Shown: positions 26,807 through 35,277 of the stretch, piece by piece
Layout: each line of letters starts with the position of its first letter
Numbering within the stretch: the stretch's first letter is position 1
Assembly: GCA_002281575.1 (NCBI GenBank)
Contig: NCGN01000004.1
Span: 62,001-126,000, forward strand
Direction of reading: 5' to 3'
Length of the DNA: 64,000 nucleotides
DNA from: Sphingobacteriia bacterium 28-36-52
GTDB taxonomy: Bacteria > Bacteroidota > Bacteroidia > Chitinophagales > Chitinophagaceae
The notes under the pieces: generated by a model
What the model was told of the DNA's origin: nothing
The model's database searches: none
The model's input: the letters and a program-made list of their open reading frames with translations, nothing else
Position numbers and translations under genes: made by a program

Positions 26807-26839
26807 TTGCCCTTTGTATTTCAAAGAATTGTAAATTTG
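26807..26839 (+). promoter_or_regulatory. Promoter of the arginine operon
   Basis: TTG at 26807-26809 and TAAATTTG at 26832-26839 fit the Bacteroidetes -33/-7 pattern with 22 nt between them (17-23 is accepted). Transcription would begin near 26846, about 10 nt before the leader reading frame. Confidence 0.6.
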
Positions 26840-26855
26840 CGTTTCATTTGAAACA

Positions 26856-26963
26856 ATGGTAGCAAGCATTACATCTAATTTATACGCTAACAACTGTCCG
26901 TATTTAACGGAACAGTTGCTGATACCATTCATCGTATTACCAAGGCCGCGACGTGGTTTCTGA
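26856..26963 (+). CDS. Candidate arginine leader peptide (35 residues)
   Basis: A reading frame of 35 codons begins at ATG 26856 and ends with CCA AGG CCG CGA CGT GGT TTC TGA, giving Pro-Arg-Pro-Arg-Arg-Gly-Phe. Three Arg codons in the last seven, two of them AGG and CGA, sit just before the stop. The frame lies between the promoter and the first gene of an arginine biosynthesis operon, and its end overlaps the 5' arm of a strong hairpin. This is the expected layout of a transcription or translation attenuation leader that senses charged tRNA-Arg. The peptide itself is unlikely to have another function. Expression has not been shown. Confidence 0.6.
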   Translation: MVASITSNLYANNCPYLTEQLLIPFIVLPRPRRGF

Positions 26964-26995
26964 TAGGACGAGCAACTGGCACTTGCCCCTATCAG
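26892..26995 (+). promoter_or_regulatory. Mutually exclusive hairpins: candidate arginine attenuator
   Basis: Segment 1:2 pairs 26892-26901 with 26907-26917 (10 bp, one bulge). Segment 2:3 pairs CAGTTGCT (26913-26920) with AGCAACTG (26971-26978), excluding 1:2. Segment 3:4 pairs CTGATAGG (26960-26967) with CCTATCAG (26988-26995), with an inner GCAA/TTGC stem, excluding 2:3. A ribosome paused at the Arg codons 26943-26954 would cover the 5' arm of 3:4. The last hairpin is not followed by a T run, so control may act through translation, pausing or Rho rather than intrinsic termination. Confidence 0.55.
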
Positions 26996-27065
26996 TGAAA
27001 ATTTCTCCGAAAAATTGGTTTGGGCTTTACGCTTTCTTTTTACTCTTTATAATTATACAAATACG

Positions 27066-27740
27066 TTGGAACAGTCAATTATTGTTCGTGTAGCAACTGC
27101 TAGTGATATTCATTATGCAACTACCATTACCGATGAAATGGAATCTTCTGCAAAAGCGCGAGGTACAGGTATTGCTAAGAGAAGTCCTGATTATGTTGCC
27201 AATAAAATGCGCGAAGGAAAGGCAGTTATTGCATTAGAGCCCAATGGAAATTGGGTCGGTTTCTGTTATATTGAGGTATGGGGGCATGAACAATTTGTTG
27301 CCAACAGTGGATTAATTGTTTCTCCTGCTTATAGAAAGAGTGGAGTAGCCAAACAAATAAAGCAGACCATTTTCAATTTGTCTCGAAAAAATTATCCTTC
27401 TGCCAAAATATTTGGATTAACCACTGGTTTGGCGGTGATGAAAATAAATAGTGAACTGGGTTACGAGCCAGTTACGTACAGTGAGTTGACCGATGACGAA
27501 GAATTTTGGGCAGGATGTAAAAGCTGTGTGAATTATGATATTTTGATGAGTAAGGATCGAAAAAATTGCATGTGTACTGCAATGCTTTATGATCCGGCAG
27601 ACCATTACGAACCAGCTGAAACCATTGCCGATTTTAAACAAAACTCAAAATTATACGAACGTTTTATGAAAGTGAAACAGAGTAAATTATTGAAGTGGTT
27701 CAGGAAAAAGACATCTAAAAATTATTTTGTTCAATTCTAA
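27066..27740 (+). CDS. GNAT N-acyltransferase, first arginine-operon gene (ArgA role)
   Basis: A GNAT-fold protein of about 224 residues, likely catalysing the first step of arginine synthesis, N-acylation of glutamate. The acyl-CoA-binding segment reads GLIVSPAYRKSGVAKQIKQ, with an R/K-x-x-G-x-A core. A cysteine pair occurs in GCKSCVNYD and another Cys pair near KNCMC. I place the start at TTG 27066 (L-EQSIIVRVATASD); no ATG lies at a suitable place, and the TTG at 27015 would add 17 unlikely residues. The non-ATG start may lower expression. Whether it uses acetyl-CoA or succinyl-CoA is open. Gap to argG is 11 nt. Confidence 0.85.
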   Translation: MEQSIIVRVATASDIHYATTITDEMESSAKARGTGIAKRSPDYVANKMREGKAVIALEPNGNWVGFCYIEVWGHEQFVANSGLIVSPAYRKSGVAKQIKQTIFNLSRKNYPSAKIFGLTTGLAVMKINSELGYEPVTYSELTDDEEFWAGCKSCVNYDILMSKDRKNCMCTAMLYDPADHYEPAETIADFKQNSKLYERFMKVKQSKLLKWFRKKTSKNYFVQF

Positions 27741-27751
27741 ATGCAGCAATC

Positions 27752-28954
27752 ATGCAAACGAAAAAACTGGTATTAGGTTTTAGTGGAGGATTAGACACCA
27801 CTTATTGCGCCATTTATTTGTCTCAGGAAAAAGGCTTTGAAGTACATAGTGTTATCGTAAATACTGGCGGCTTTACAGAAGACGAGTTGGTGCAAATAGA
27901 GAAACATGCTTATGCATTAGGTGTTAAAACACATACCACCATTAACGCTGTAAAAAGTTATTATGATAGTATTGTAAAATACCTAATTTACGGGAACGTA
28001 CTAAAGAATAACACTTATCCACTTAGTGTAAGTGCCGAGCGACTAAGTCAAGCAATGCATATTGCTGCCCATGCAAAAAAAATGAATGCTGTGGCTGTAG
28101 CACATGGCAGTACAGGTGCAGGGAATGATCAGGTAAGGTTTGATATGATTTTTAATATCATGATTCCTGGTATTGAAATCATTACACCCATTAGAGATTT
28201 ACAGTTAAGTAGAGAAGCTGAAATTGAATACCTCAAAGAAAAAGGGGTTCAAATGAATTTTGATAAAGCAGCTTATTCAATCAATAAAGGACTTTGGGGA
28301 ACCAGTGTAGGCGGTAAAGAAACCTTGCATTCAAAAGGGTTGTTGCCCGAAGCTGCATGGCCTACTCAAGTAACCAAAACGGGTGAAGAAGAAATAAAGA
28401 TTCACTTTGAAAAAGGTGTAATTACTTGGGTGAATAACCAACACTTTACGCACCCATCTCATGCTATACAATATATACAATCGTTGGCTGCACCTTATGG
28501 AATTGGAAGAGATATTCATGTAGGAGACACTATTATTGGTATTAAGGGAAGAGTCGGTTTTGAAGCCGCTGCACCCATGGTGATTATTAAAGCCCACCAT
28601 GCACTTGAAAAACATGTATTAACTAAGTGGCAGTTAAATTGGAAGGATCAGTTAGCGCAATTTTATGGGAACTGGCTACATGAGGGTCAAATGATGGACC
28701 CTGTAATGAGAAATATTGAAGCATTTTTAGAAGATACACAAGAGCATGTAACGGGTTCTGTATATGTTCAGTTGCTGCCTTACCGTTTCCAAATTATAGG
28801 CATTGAATCTGACTACGATTTAATGAGCAGTAAGTTTGGAAAATATGGAGAAATGAACAATGGATGGTCAGGTAATGATGTAAGAGGCTTCTCTAAAATT
28901 TTTGGTAACCAAACAGCTATTTATCACAATATTAAAAACACATCCAATGATTAA
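27752..28954 (+). CDS. argG: Argininosuccinate synthase
   Basis: Condenses citrulline and aspartate using ATP. The 400-residue protein has the N-type ATP-pyrophosphatase P-loop FSGGLDTTYC near residue 10, AHGSTGAGNDQVRFD near 112 and SINKGLWGTSVGG near 170, all expected for ArgG. Its stop overlaps the start of argC by 8 nt, which indicates translational coupling. Second gene of the operon. Confidence 0.97.
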   Translation: MQTKKLVLGFSGGLDTTYCAIYLSQEKGFEVHSVIVNTGGFTEDELVQIEKHAYALGVKTHTTINAVKSYYDSIVKYLIYGNVLKNNTYPLSVSAERLSQAMHIAAHAKKMNAVAVAHGSTGAGNDQVRFDMIFNIMIPGIEIITPIRDLQLSREAEIEYLKEKGVQMNFDKAAYSINKGLWGTSVGGKETLHSKGLLPEAAWPTQVTKTGEEEIKIHFEKGVITWVNNQHFTHPSHAIQYIQSLAAPYGIGRDIHVGDTIIGIKGRVGFEAAAPMVIIKAHHALEKHVLTKWQLNWKDQLAQFYGNWLHEGQMMDPVMRNIEAFLEDTQEHVTGSVYVQLLPYRFQIIGIESDYDLMSSKFGKYGEMNNGWSGNDVRGFSKIFGNQTAIYHNIKNTSND

Positions 28955-29942
28955 AGTTGGAATAGTTGGAGGTGCTGGGTATACAGGAGGGGAGTTAATA
29001 AGGATATTATTAAATCATCCTCAGGTAACCATCAGCTTTATTCATAGTAATAGTAATGCTGGGAATCCTTTGTACAAGGTTCATGCAGATTTATTGGGTG
29101 AAACTGATTTGCTTTTTACAGGTGTTTTAAGCAATGATATTGATGTGCTGTTTTTATGCATGGGTCACGGTGATGCAGCTGCTTTTTTGAAAGAGAATCA
29201 TATTGCATCAACTATTAAAATCATTGACTTATCGCAAGATTTTAGATTAAATGGCAGTGATGTATTGAATAATCGATCATTCGTTTATGGATTGCCCGAA
29301 TTAAATAAGGATGAAATAATACATGCTCAAAATATTGCCAATCCGGGATGTTTTGCTACTGCCATACAATTGGGTTTATTGCCGTTGGCTAAGGCAGGGG
29401 TTTTAGCAGATATTTATACTACAGGAATTACTGGCTCTACAGGTGCTGGCCAGGGTTTAAGTAACACATCTCATTTTAGTTGGAGGGCCAATAATATTGA
29501 AGCATATAAAACATTGGCGCACCAGCATGTGAAAGAAATTACTCAATCTATTAATCAATTGCAAATAGATGATGCACTCTCCATAAATGGAGAAGGAAGG
29601 GGATTGCATTTTGTTCCATGGAGAGGCGATTTTACTAGAGGAATTTATATCAGTTCTATTGTAGAAATAGGGTTGCCTTTTGAAGAAGTGAAGCATTTAT
29701 ATCAATCATTTTATGCTGATTCTGCTTTTACTACTGTATCAGACAAAATGATTAATCTGAAACAGGTAGTAAATACGAATAAATGTTTAATTCACTTAGA
29801 AAAGCAGGGTAATAAACTGGTTGTTCATAGTGCCATAGATAATTTATTAAAAGGTGCAAGTGGTCAAGCTGTTCAGAATATGAATTTATTATTTGGATTA
29901 AATGAAAAGGCCGGATTAAAATTGAAAGCCAGTTATTTTTAG
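28947..29942 (+). CDS. argC: N-acetyl-gamma-glutamyl-phosphate reductase
   Basis: NADPH-dependent reduction of the acyl-glutamyl phosphate to the semialdehyde. The 331-residue protein starts with the Rossmann motif VGIVGGAGYTGGELIR and has the catalytic Cys in ANPGCFATAIQLGLLPL near residue 135; GEGRGLHFVPWRGDFTRGI corresponds to the conserved HxxPxxxxxxRGI segment. ATG 28947 is chosen; it overlaps argG by 8 nt. The substrate acyl group (acetyl or succinyl) depends on the pathway variant discussed for argF'. Confidence 0.97.
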   Translation: MIKVGIVGGAGYTGGELIRILLNHPQVTISFIHSNSNAGNPLYKVHADLLGETDLLFTGVLSNDIDVLFLCMGHGDAAAFLKENHIASTIKIIDLSQDFRLNGSDVLNNRSFVYGLPELNKDEIIHAQNIANPGCFATAIQLGLLPLAKAGVLADIYTTGITGSTGAGQGLSNTSHFSWRANNIEAYKTLAHQHVKEITQSINQLQIDDALSINGEGRGLHFVPWRGDFTRGIYISSIVEIGLPFEEVKHLYQSFYADSAFTTVSDKMINLKQVVNTNKCLIHLEKQGNKLVVHSAIDNLLKGASGQAVQNMNLLFGLNEKAGLKLKASYF

Positions 29943-29944
29943 TT

Positions 29945-31096
29945 ATGAAATTATTTGATGTATATCCGTTAAACAATATTACCATTAATAGGGCCCAGGG
30001 ATCTTATGTGTGGGACAATAATGGTGTTCAATATCTTGATATGTATGGTGGACATGCAGTCATTAGTATTGGTCATACACACCCGCATTGGGTAAAACGT
30101 ATTGAAACACAATTAGAAAAAATTGCTTTTTATTCTAATTCTATTATTATACCATTACAACAGGAATTGGCAGATAAGCTTGAATTAATCAGTGGCAAAA
30201 CCAACTATCAGTTGTTTTTATGTAATAGTGGTGCGGAAGCCAATGAGAATGCGCTCAAGCTTGCCTCTTTTCATAATGGAAGAAAAAAAGTGATTGCTTT
30301 TACCAAATCATTTCATGGAAGAACATCTTTGGCTGTAGCTGCTACAGATAACCCGGCAATTGTTGCGCCAGTGAATGAAACAGATCATATTATTTTTCTA
30401 CCTTTTAATGATGAAACGGCTTTAACGGAATGCTTTAAAGCGAATGGGTCAGAAATTGCTGCAGTTATTATTGAAGGCATACAAGGGGTAGGTGGAATTG
30501 TACCAGCTACTGTTCCTTTTTTACAATTGATTAGAAGTTTGTGTGATCAATATGGATCGGTTTATATAGCGGATAGTGTGCAATGTGGTTATGGAAGAAC
30601 GGGTCAATTTTTTGCGCATGATATTGCTGAAGTAAATGCCGATATCTATTCTATGGCAAAGGGCATGGGCAATGGTTTCCCTGTTGGCGGTATTTTAATT
30701 GCCCCGCATATTCAATCAAAACATGGAATGCTGGGTACTACTTTTGGGGGAAATCATTTGGCATGTGCTGCAGCGTTGGCTGTTTTAGAAGTAATGGAGG
30801 AAGAGAATTTGATGAGTATGGCCAAGCAAAGAGGCATGTATTTGATGAATCAATTAAAAGCCATTGAGGCAATTGAAAATGTACGAGGTAGAGGGTTGAT
30901 GATTGGGTTTGATGTTCCAGAGAAATTGAAGGGGTTAAAAAAACTATTGCTTGAACAGTACAATATTTTTACTGGAGAAGCAAAGCCCAATGTAATAAGA
31001 TTATTGCCTTCATTAGCGCTTTCTAGAAAACATGCGGATGAGTTTTTAGATGCTTTAAAAGAAGCCATTCTTGAAATACAAACCAATGCTGAATAA
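29945..31096 (+). CDS. argD: Acetylornithine aminotransferase family protein
   Basis: Class III PLP-dependent aminotransferase of 383 residues converting the N-acyl-glutamate semialdehyde to N-acyl-ornithine. Motifs: NSGAEANENALKLA near residue 94, SFHGRTSLAVAAT near 120, the acid-rich segment ADSVQCGYGRTG near 209 and the PLP-lysine region SMAKGMGNGFPVGG near 237. Two nt follow argC, and argF' begins 2 nt after its stop, so the genes are tightly coupled. Confidence 0.95.
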   Translation: MKLFDVYPLNNITINRAQGSYVWDNNGVQYLDMYGGHAVISIGHTHPHWVKRIETQLEKIAFYSNSIIIPLQQELADKLELISGKTNYQLFLCNSGAEANENALKLASFHNGRKKVIAFTKSFHGRTSLAVAATDNPAIVAPVNETDHIIFLPFNDETALTECFKANGSEIAAVIIEGIQGVGGIVPATVPFLQLIRSLCDQYGSVYIADSVQCGYGRTGQFFAHDIAEVNADIYSMAKGMGNGFPVGGILIAPHIQSKHGMLGTTFGGNHLACAAALAVLEVMEEENLMSMAKQRGMYLMNQLKAIEAIENVRGRGLMIGFDVPEKLKGLKKLLLEQYNIFTGEAKPNVIRLLPSLALSRKHADEFLDALKEAILEIQTNAE

Positions 31097-31098
31097 TT

Positions 31099-32064
31099 AT
31101 GAATCACTTTATTTCTGCAACTGATGTTACTAGTATTCAGGATCTTGTTAATAAGGGCTTGCAATACAAATTGAATCCTTTTATTGATGCACATGTAGGC
31201 AAGGGTAAAAGGATTGGATTACTTTTTTTAAACCCTAGTTTAAGAACCAGATTAAGTACACAGGTTGCTGCTGCTAATTTAGGTATGGAAGCAATTGTGT
31301 TTAATGTAGACAAAGAAGGTTGGGCATTAGAGTTTCAAGAAGGAGCAATAATGAATGGCACTTCAGTAGAACATATTAAAGATGCTGCACCAGTGTTGGG
31401 ACAGTATTTTGATGTATTGGCTATTAGAACATTTCCATCACTTAAAAATAGAGAAGAAGATTACAGCGAAATGTTTATCAAACAGTTTATTCGTTTTGCA
31501 GGGGTTCCAGTAATTAGTTTAGAAAGTGCAACCTTGCATCCCTTACAATCTTTAACAGATATTATCACTATTCAAGAATCTTTACAACATACTAAAGCAG
31601 CTAGGCCTAAAGTGGTATTAACTTGGGCACCGCATATTAAACCATTGCCACAATGTGTTGCCAATAGTTTTTCGGAATGGGTAAATGCTTGGGGGAATGC
31701 AAATTTTGTAATCACTCACCCAAAAGGGTATGAATTAGCGGAGCAATTTACCAATGGGGCTAGCATTGTGCATGATCAAGATGAGGCTTTAAAAGATGCT
31801 GATTTTGTATATGTAAAAAATTGGAGTAGTTACGAGCAATATGGTCAGCTTTTAAGTTCAGATACGAATTGGATGTTGACCAATGAAAAATTGGCTTTAA
31901 CCAATCAGGCTAAAGTAATGCACTGCTTGCCTGTTAGAAGAAATATTGAATTAAGTGATGAAATATTAGATGGTTCAAATAGTTTGGTTACCCAACAAGC
32001 AGGTAATCGTATTTGGGCTGCCCAAGCTGTACTTGCCGAAATATTGAATACCCTAAATCAATAA
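31099..32064 (+). CDS. argF': N-acyl-ornithine carbamoyltransferase (probably N-succinyl type)
   Basis: A 321-residue transcarbamylase of the Bacteroidetes/Xanthomonas type that acts on N-acylated ornithine. The carbamoyl-phosphate site PSLRTRLSTQ lies near residue 46, HPLQSLTDI near 148 and HCLPVRR near 275. Residues 86-92 read NGTSVEH; Val90 aligns with Glu92 of X. campestris N-acetylornithine carbamoyltransferase and Pro90 of the B. fragilis N-succinylornithine enzyme. Published changes of Glu92 to Pro, Ser, Val or Ala switch the former to succinyl specificity, so Val90 suggests succinylornithine. No ordinary ornithine carbamoyltransferase is in the window. Confidence 0.92.
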   Translation: MNHFISATDVTSIQDLVNKGLQYKLNPFIDAHVGKGKRIGLLFLNPSLRTRLSTQVAAANLGMEAIVFNVDKEGWALEFQEGAIMNGTSVEHIKDAAPVLGQYFDVLAIRTFPSLKNREEDYSEMFIKQFIRFAGVPVISLESATLHPLQSLTDIITIQESLQHTKAARPKVVLTWAPHIKPLPQCVANSFSEWVNAWGNANFVITHPKGYELAEQFTNGASIVHDQDEALKDADFVYVKNWSSYEQYGQLLSSDTNWMLTNEKLALTNQAKVMHCLPVRRNIELSDEILDGSNSLVTQQAGNRIWAAQAVLAEILNTLNQ

Positions 32065-32065
32065 C

Positions 32066-32860
32066 ATGAATCAACTGATCATAGTTAAAATAAGCGGTAA
32101 TATTGTTGATGATGATCATGCACTCCAGCATTTCCTGAAAAGCTTTGCGGCCATTAATCAAGCAAAAATTTTGGTGCATGGTGGCGGCAAACTAGCAACA
32201 AGAATGGCGGAGACCATGGGTATTCAGCAACAAATGGTAAACGGAAGAAGAATTACCGACGCAGAAACCTTGAAAATAGTAACCATGGTTTATGCTGGAT
32301 ATATCAATAAGAATATAGTAGCTCAATTACAACAATACGGCGCTAATGCAATTGGATTAACAGGAGCCGATGCCAATGCCATTTTAGCGCATAAGAGAAA
32401 AGGTAAAATGCCAGACGCAGTTGATTATGGTTTTGTAGGAGATATTGATGAGGTAAATGCTGTTTTTTTTAATGGACTAATTCAGCAATTATTGGTTCCA
32501 GTAGTATCCCCAATTACACATGATGGCAATGGTCAATTATTGAATACCAACGCAGATACCATTGCGCAATCCATTGCAACAGCAATGAGTACTTTTTATG
32601 AAACGGTGCTTATTTATTCTTTTGAGAAAAAAGGAGTATTGTTAAACATTAACAATCCCGATTCGGTTATTCCTTTGATTGATGCAGCATATTATAACAC
32701 TCTTAAGACCAATCAACAGATTTTTGCAGGAATGATTCCTAAATTAGATAATGCGTTCACTGCTATTGAACAAGGTGTTGCTAAAGTAATCATTGGAAAT
32801 GCAGATGAATTAGCAGAATTAATTAATGGTAAAGCTGGAACAACCATTCAACATGGATGA
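32066..32860 (+). CDS. argB: Acetylglutamate kinase
   Basis: Amino-acid kinase family enzyme of 264 residues that phosphorylates N-acyl-glutamate. Motifs: VKISGNIVDD at the N-terminus, LVHGGGKLATRMAE near residue 31, NTNADTIAQSIA near 158 and MIPKLDNAFTAIEQG near 220. It lacks the N-terminal extension that mediates arginine feedback in hexameric kinases, so feedback inhibition is less likely. Its end overlaps argE by 8 nt. Confidence 0.95.
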   Translation: MNQLIIVKISGNIVDDDHALQHFLKSFAAINQAKILVHGGGKLATRMAETMGIQQQMVNGRRITDAETLKIVTMVYAGYINKNIVAQLQQYGANAIGLTGADANAILAHKRKGKMPDAVDYGFVGDIDEVNAVFFNGLIQQLLVPVVSPITHDGNGQLLNTNADTIAQSIATAMSTFYETVLIYSFEKKGVLLNINNPDSVIPLIDAAYYNTLKTNQQIFAGMIPKLDNAFTAIEQGVAKVIIGNADELAELINGKAGTTIQHG

Positions 32861-33920
32861 GATAAAAGTACTGTACACCCAAGCAGTTGAATTGTTAAAA
32901 CAACTGATTGCTATCCCTTCTTTTAGCAAAGAAGAAGAGAGAACGGCTGCATGTATTGCTCAGTTTTTAAGTAAAAAGAGAATCCCGTATAAACAAGTCG
33001 GAAATAATATTTGGGCGAGTAATTTATATTTTGATATTAACAAGCCTACTATTCTATTGAATTCACACCACGATACCGTTAAACCTAATTCGGGTTATCA
33101 TTTAAATCCATTTGATCCAATTGTAATAGAAGATAAATTATTTGGTTTAGGAAGTAATGATGCAGGAGGATGTTTGGTTTCCTTGCTTGCTTGCTTTGTA
33201 TATTACTATCATAAAACTGATTTGGCATATAATCTAATTATTGCTGCAACTGCTGAAGAAGAAATATCAGGAAAAAATGGTGTGGAGGCTTTGATCCCCC
33301 AATTACCCCCAATCAATTTTGCAATTGTTGGCGAACCTACATTGATAAACTTAGCCATTGCCGAAAGAGGGTTAATGGTAGTGGATGCCAAAACCGTTGG
33401 TGTTGCAGGGCATGCAGCCAGAAACGAAGGGGATAATGCATTGTATAAGGCAGTAAAAGATATTGAATGGATTCGGCAACATCATTTTGAAAAAGTAAGT
33501 GATTTATTAGGGCCAGTTAAAATGACGGTTACGTCTTTTAGTACAGAGAATACGCAACACAATATGGTACCTGCTTCTGCTGAATATTTAATTGATATTC
33601 GGGTAAATGAACTGTATCAATTTGAAGAAGTTTTAGATACATTAAGAGCCAATTTAAACGCGCAAATTACTCCGCGTAGCACTCGTATAAAATCTACTTT
33701 AATCAATCCCAATCATCCAATAGTAAAAGCAGGTGAATCCTTAGGAAGTATTTGTTATGGAAGTCCTACCACAAGCGATAAAGCTTTAATGCCTTTTCCT
33801 GCACTTAAAGTGGGTCCTGGAGACAGCGCAAGAAGTCATACTGCCGATGAGTTTATTTATTTATTGGAAATAGAAAAAGGAATTGAATTTTATATCAACT
33901 TATTAAATGGGGTATTATGA
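32853..33920 (+). CDS. argE: M20-family deacylase (ArgE role)
   Basis: A 355-residue zinc metallopeptidase-fold amidohydrolase. The metal ligands are visible in LNSHHDTVKP near residue 73, GLGSNDAGG near 100 and AATAEEEISG near 134, where the first Glu of EEE is the usual general base. In this pathway variant it removes the acyl group from N-acylcitrulline rather than from N-acetylornithine, because carbamoylation happens first. ATG 32853 is chosen, overlapping argB by 8 nt; argH overlaps its stop by 4 nt. Confidence 0.92.
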   Translation: MDEIKVLYTQAVELLKQLIAIPSFSKEEERTAACIAQFLSKKRIPYKQVGNNIWASNLYFDINKPTILLNSHHDTVKPNSGYHLNPFDPIVIEDKLFGLGSNDAGGCLVSLLACFVYYYHKTDLAYNLIIAATAEEEISGKNGVEALIPQLPPINFAIVGEPTLINLAIAERGLMVVDAKTVGVAGHAARNEGDNALYKAVKDIEWIRQHHFEKVSDLLGPVKMTVTSFSTENTQHNMVPASAEYLIDIRVNELYQFEEVLDTLRANLNAQITPRSTRIKSTLINPNHPIVKAGESLGSICYGSPTTSDKALMPFPALKVGPGDSARSHTADEFIYLLEIEKGIEFYINLLNGVL

Positions 33921-35251
33921 AACTTTGGAGTAAGAGCAATACCAGTACAACGGAAGCCGTTGAAAAATTTACCGTTGGAAAAGACAAAGACTTTGATACC
34001 TTACTGGCTCCCTATGATGTGTTGGGCTCCATTGCGCATGTTAAAATGCTCGCCAGTATTGGTTTATTAACCCATCAAGAAATGCTTGCATTGGTAAAAG
34101 AATTGCAAGTGATTTATCAGAAAGTTATTCAACCTGATTTTTCCATTCCAGAAGGAGTAGAAGATATTCATTCTTATGTTGAGTTATTACTTACTCAAAA
34201 GCTCGGCGATATGGGCAAAAAAATCCATAGTGCAAGGAGTAGAAATGACCAGGTTTTAGTAGATATAAAATTATACCTGCGAGCAGAGATTCAAACAATT
34301 GCAGAATCAACGAATGCTTTATTTGAATTGCTGCAACAAAAAAGTGAAGAATATAAAAACCATTTGTTGCCGGGATACACGCATTTGCAATTAGCCATGC
34401 CTTCTTCTTTTGGGCTTTGGTTTGGTGCCTATGCGGAAAGTTTATTGGACGACTTAACAATGCTTGAAGCTACTTATAGGGTGGTAAATAAAAATCCATT
34501 AGGTTCTGCTGCTGGGTATGGTTCTTCCTTCCCCATCAACCGAAAAATGACCACTGACTTACTCGGGTTTGATCAGCTAAATTACAATGTAGTGTATGCC
34601 CAAATGGGTAGAGGTAAAACAGAGAGAATTGTGGCTACTGCTTTAGCAAATATTGCAGACACATTAGCTAGAATGAGTATGGACGCTTGTTTGTACTTGA
34701 ATCAAAATTTTGCTTATATCAGTTTTCCTGCAGAATTAACCACTGGTTCTAGCATCATGCCGCATAAAAAAAATCCGGACGTTTTTGAATTGACCAGGTC
34801 CTATTGTAATAGAATTAAAGCATTGCCCAATGAAATTAGTTTAATGACTGCTAACCTTCCTTCTGGATACCAGCGAGATTTGCAATTATTAAAAGAACAT
34901 TTATTTCCTGCATTTACCGAGTTGAATAATTGTTTAGCAATGATGCAACTGATGTTTAGTAATGTTCAGGTTCGTTCTAATATTGCAGAAGACCCTAAAT
35001 TCCAATACATGTTTAGTGTTGAAGAAGTAAATAAATTGGTTTTACAAGGGGTCCCTTTTAGAGACGCTTATCAGCAGATTGGGAATGCAATAGAAAAAGG
35101 GGAGTTCAATTATTCAACATCCATGAATCATAGTCATGAAGGTAGTATGGGTAATTTATGCAATGCCGAAATTAAGGGAATGATGGATCAATTGATGTAC
35201 CGTTTTCAATTTAGCAAAGCAACAACAGCCTTTCAATTACTTTTGACTTAA
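33917..35251 (+). CDS. argH: Argininosuccinate lyase
   Basis: Final step of arginine synthesis, splitting argininosuccinate to arginine and fumarate. The 444-residue protein has HSARSRNDQVLVD near residue 100, GYTHLQLAMPSSF near 157 and the fumarase/aspartase-family signature GSSIMPHKKNPD near 278. The start overlaps argE by 4 nt. This is the last gene of the operon; the following gene begins 26 nt later but has an unrelated function. Confidence 0.97.
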   Translation: MKLWSKSNTSTTEAVEKFTVGKDKDFDTLLAPYDVLGSIAHVKMLASIGLLTHQEMLALVKELQVIYQKVIQPDFSIPEGVEDIHSYVELLLTQKLGDMGKKIHSARSRNDQVLVDIKLYLRAEIQTIAESTNALFELLQQKSEEYKNHLLPGYTHLQLAMPSSFGLWFGAYAESLLDDLTMLEATYRVVNKNPLGSAAGYGSSFPINRKMTTDLLGFDQLNYNVVYAQMGRGKTERIVATALANIADTLARMSMDACLYLNQNFAYISFPAELTTGSSIMPHKKNPDVFELTRSYCNRIKALPNEISLMTANLPSGYQRDLQLLKEHLFPAFTELNNCLAMMQLMFSNVQVRSNIAEDPKFQYMFSVEEVNKLVLQGVPFRDAYQQIGNAIEKGEFNYSTSMNHSHEGSMGNLCNAEIKGMMDQLMYRFQFSKATTAFQLLLT

Positions 35252-35277
35252 TTTGCAACTACTTTATAAAACATACA

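Noticed and set aside
26988..27030. Intrinsic terminator at the end of the arg leader
   Set aside because: The last hairpin is followed by GTGAAAATTTCTCC, not a T run, so an intrinsic terminator cannot be claimed.
26846..27065. Leader of the arg operon as a T-box or known riboswitch
   Set aside because: No T-box consensus sequence and no recognisable riboswitch core is seen; the Arg-rich frame explains the layout better.
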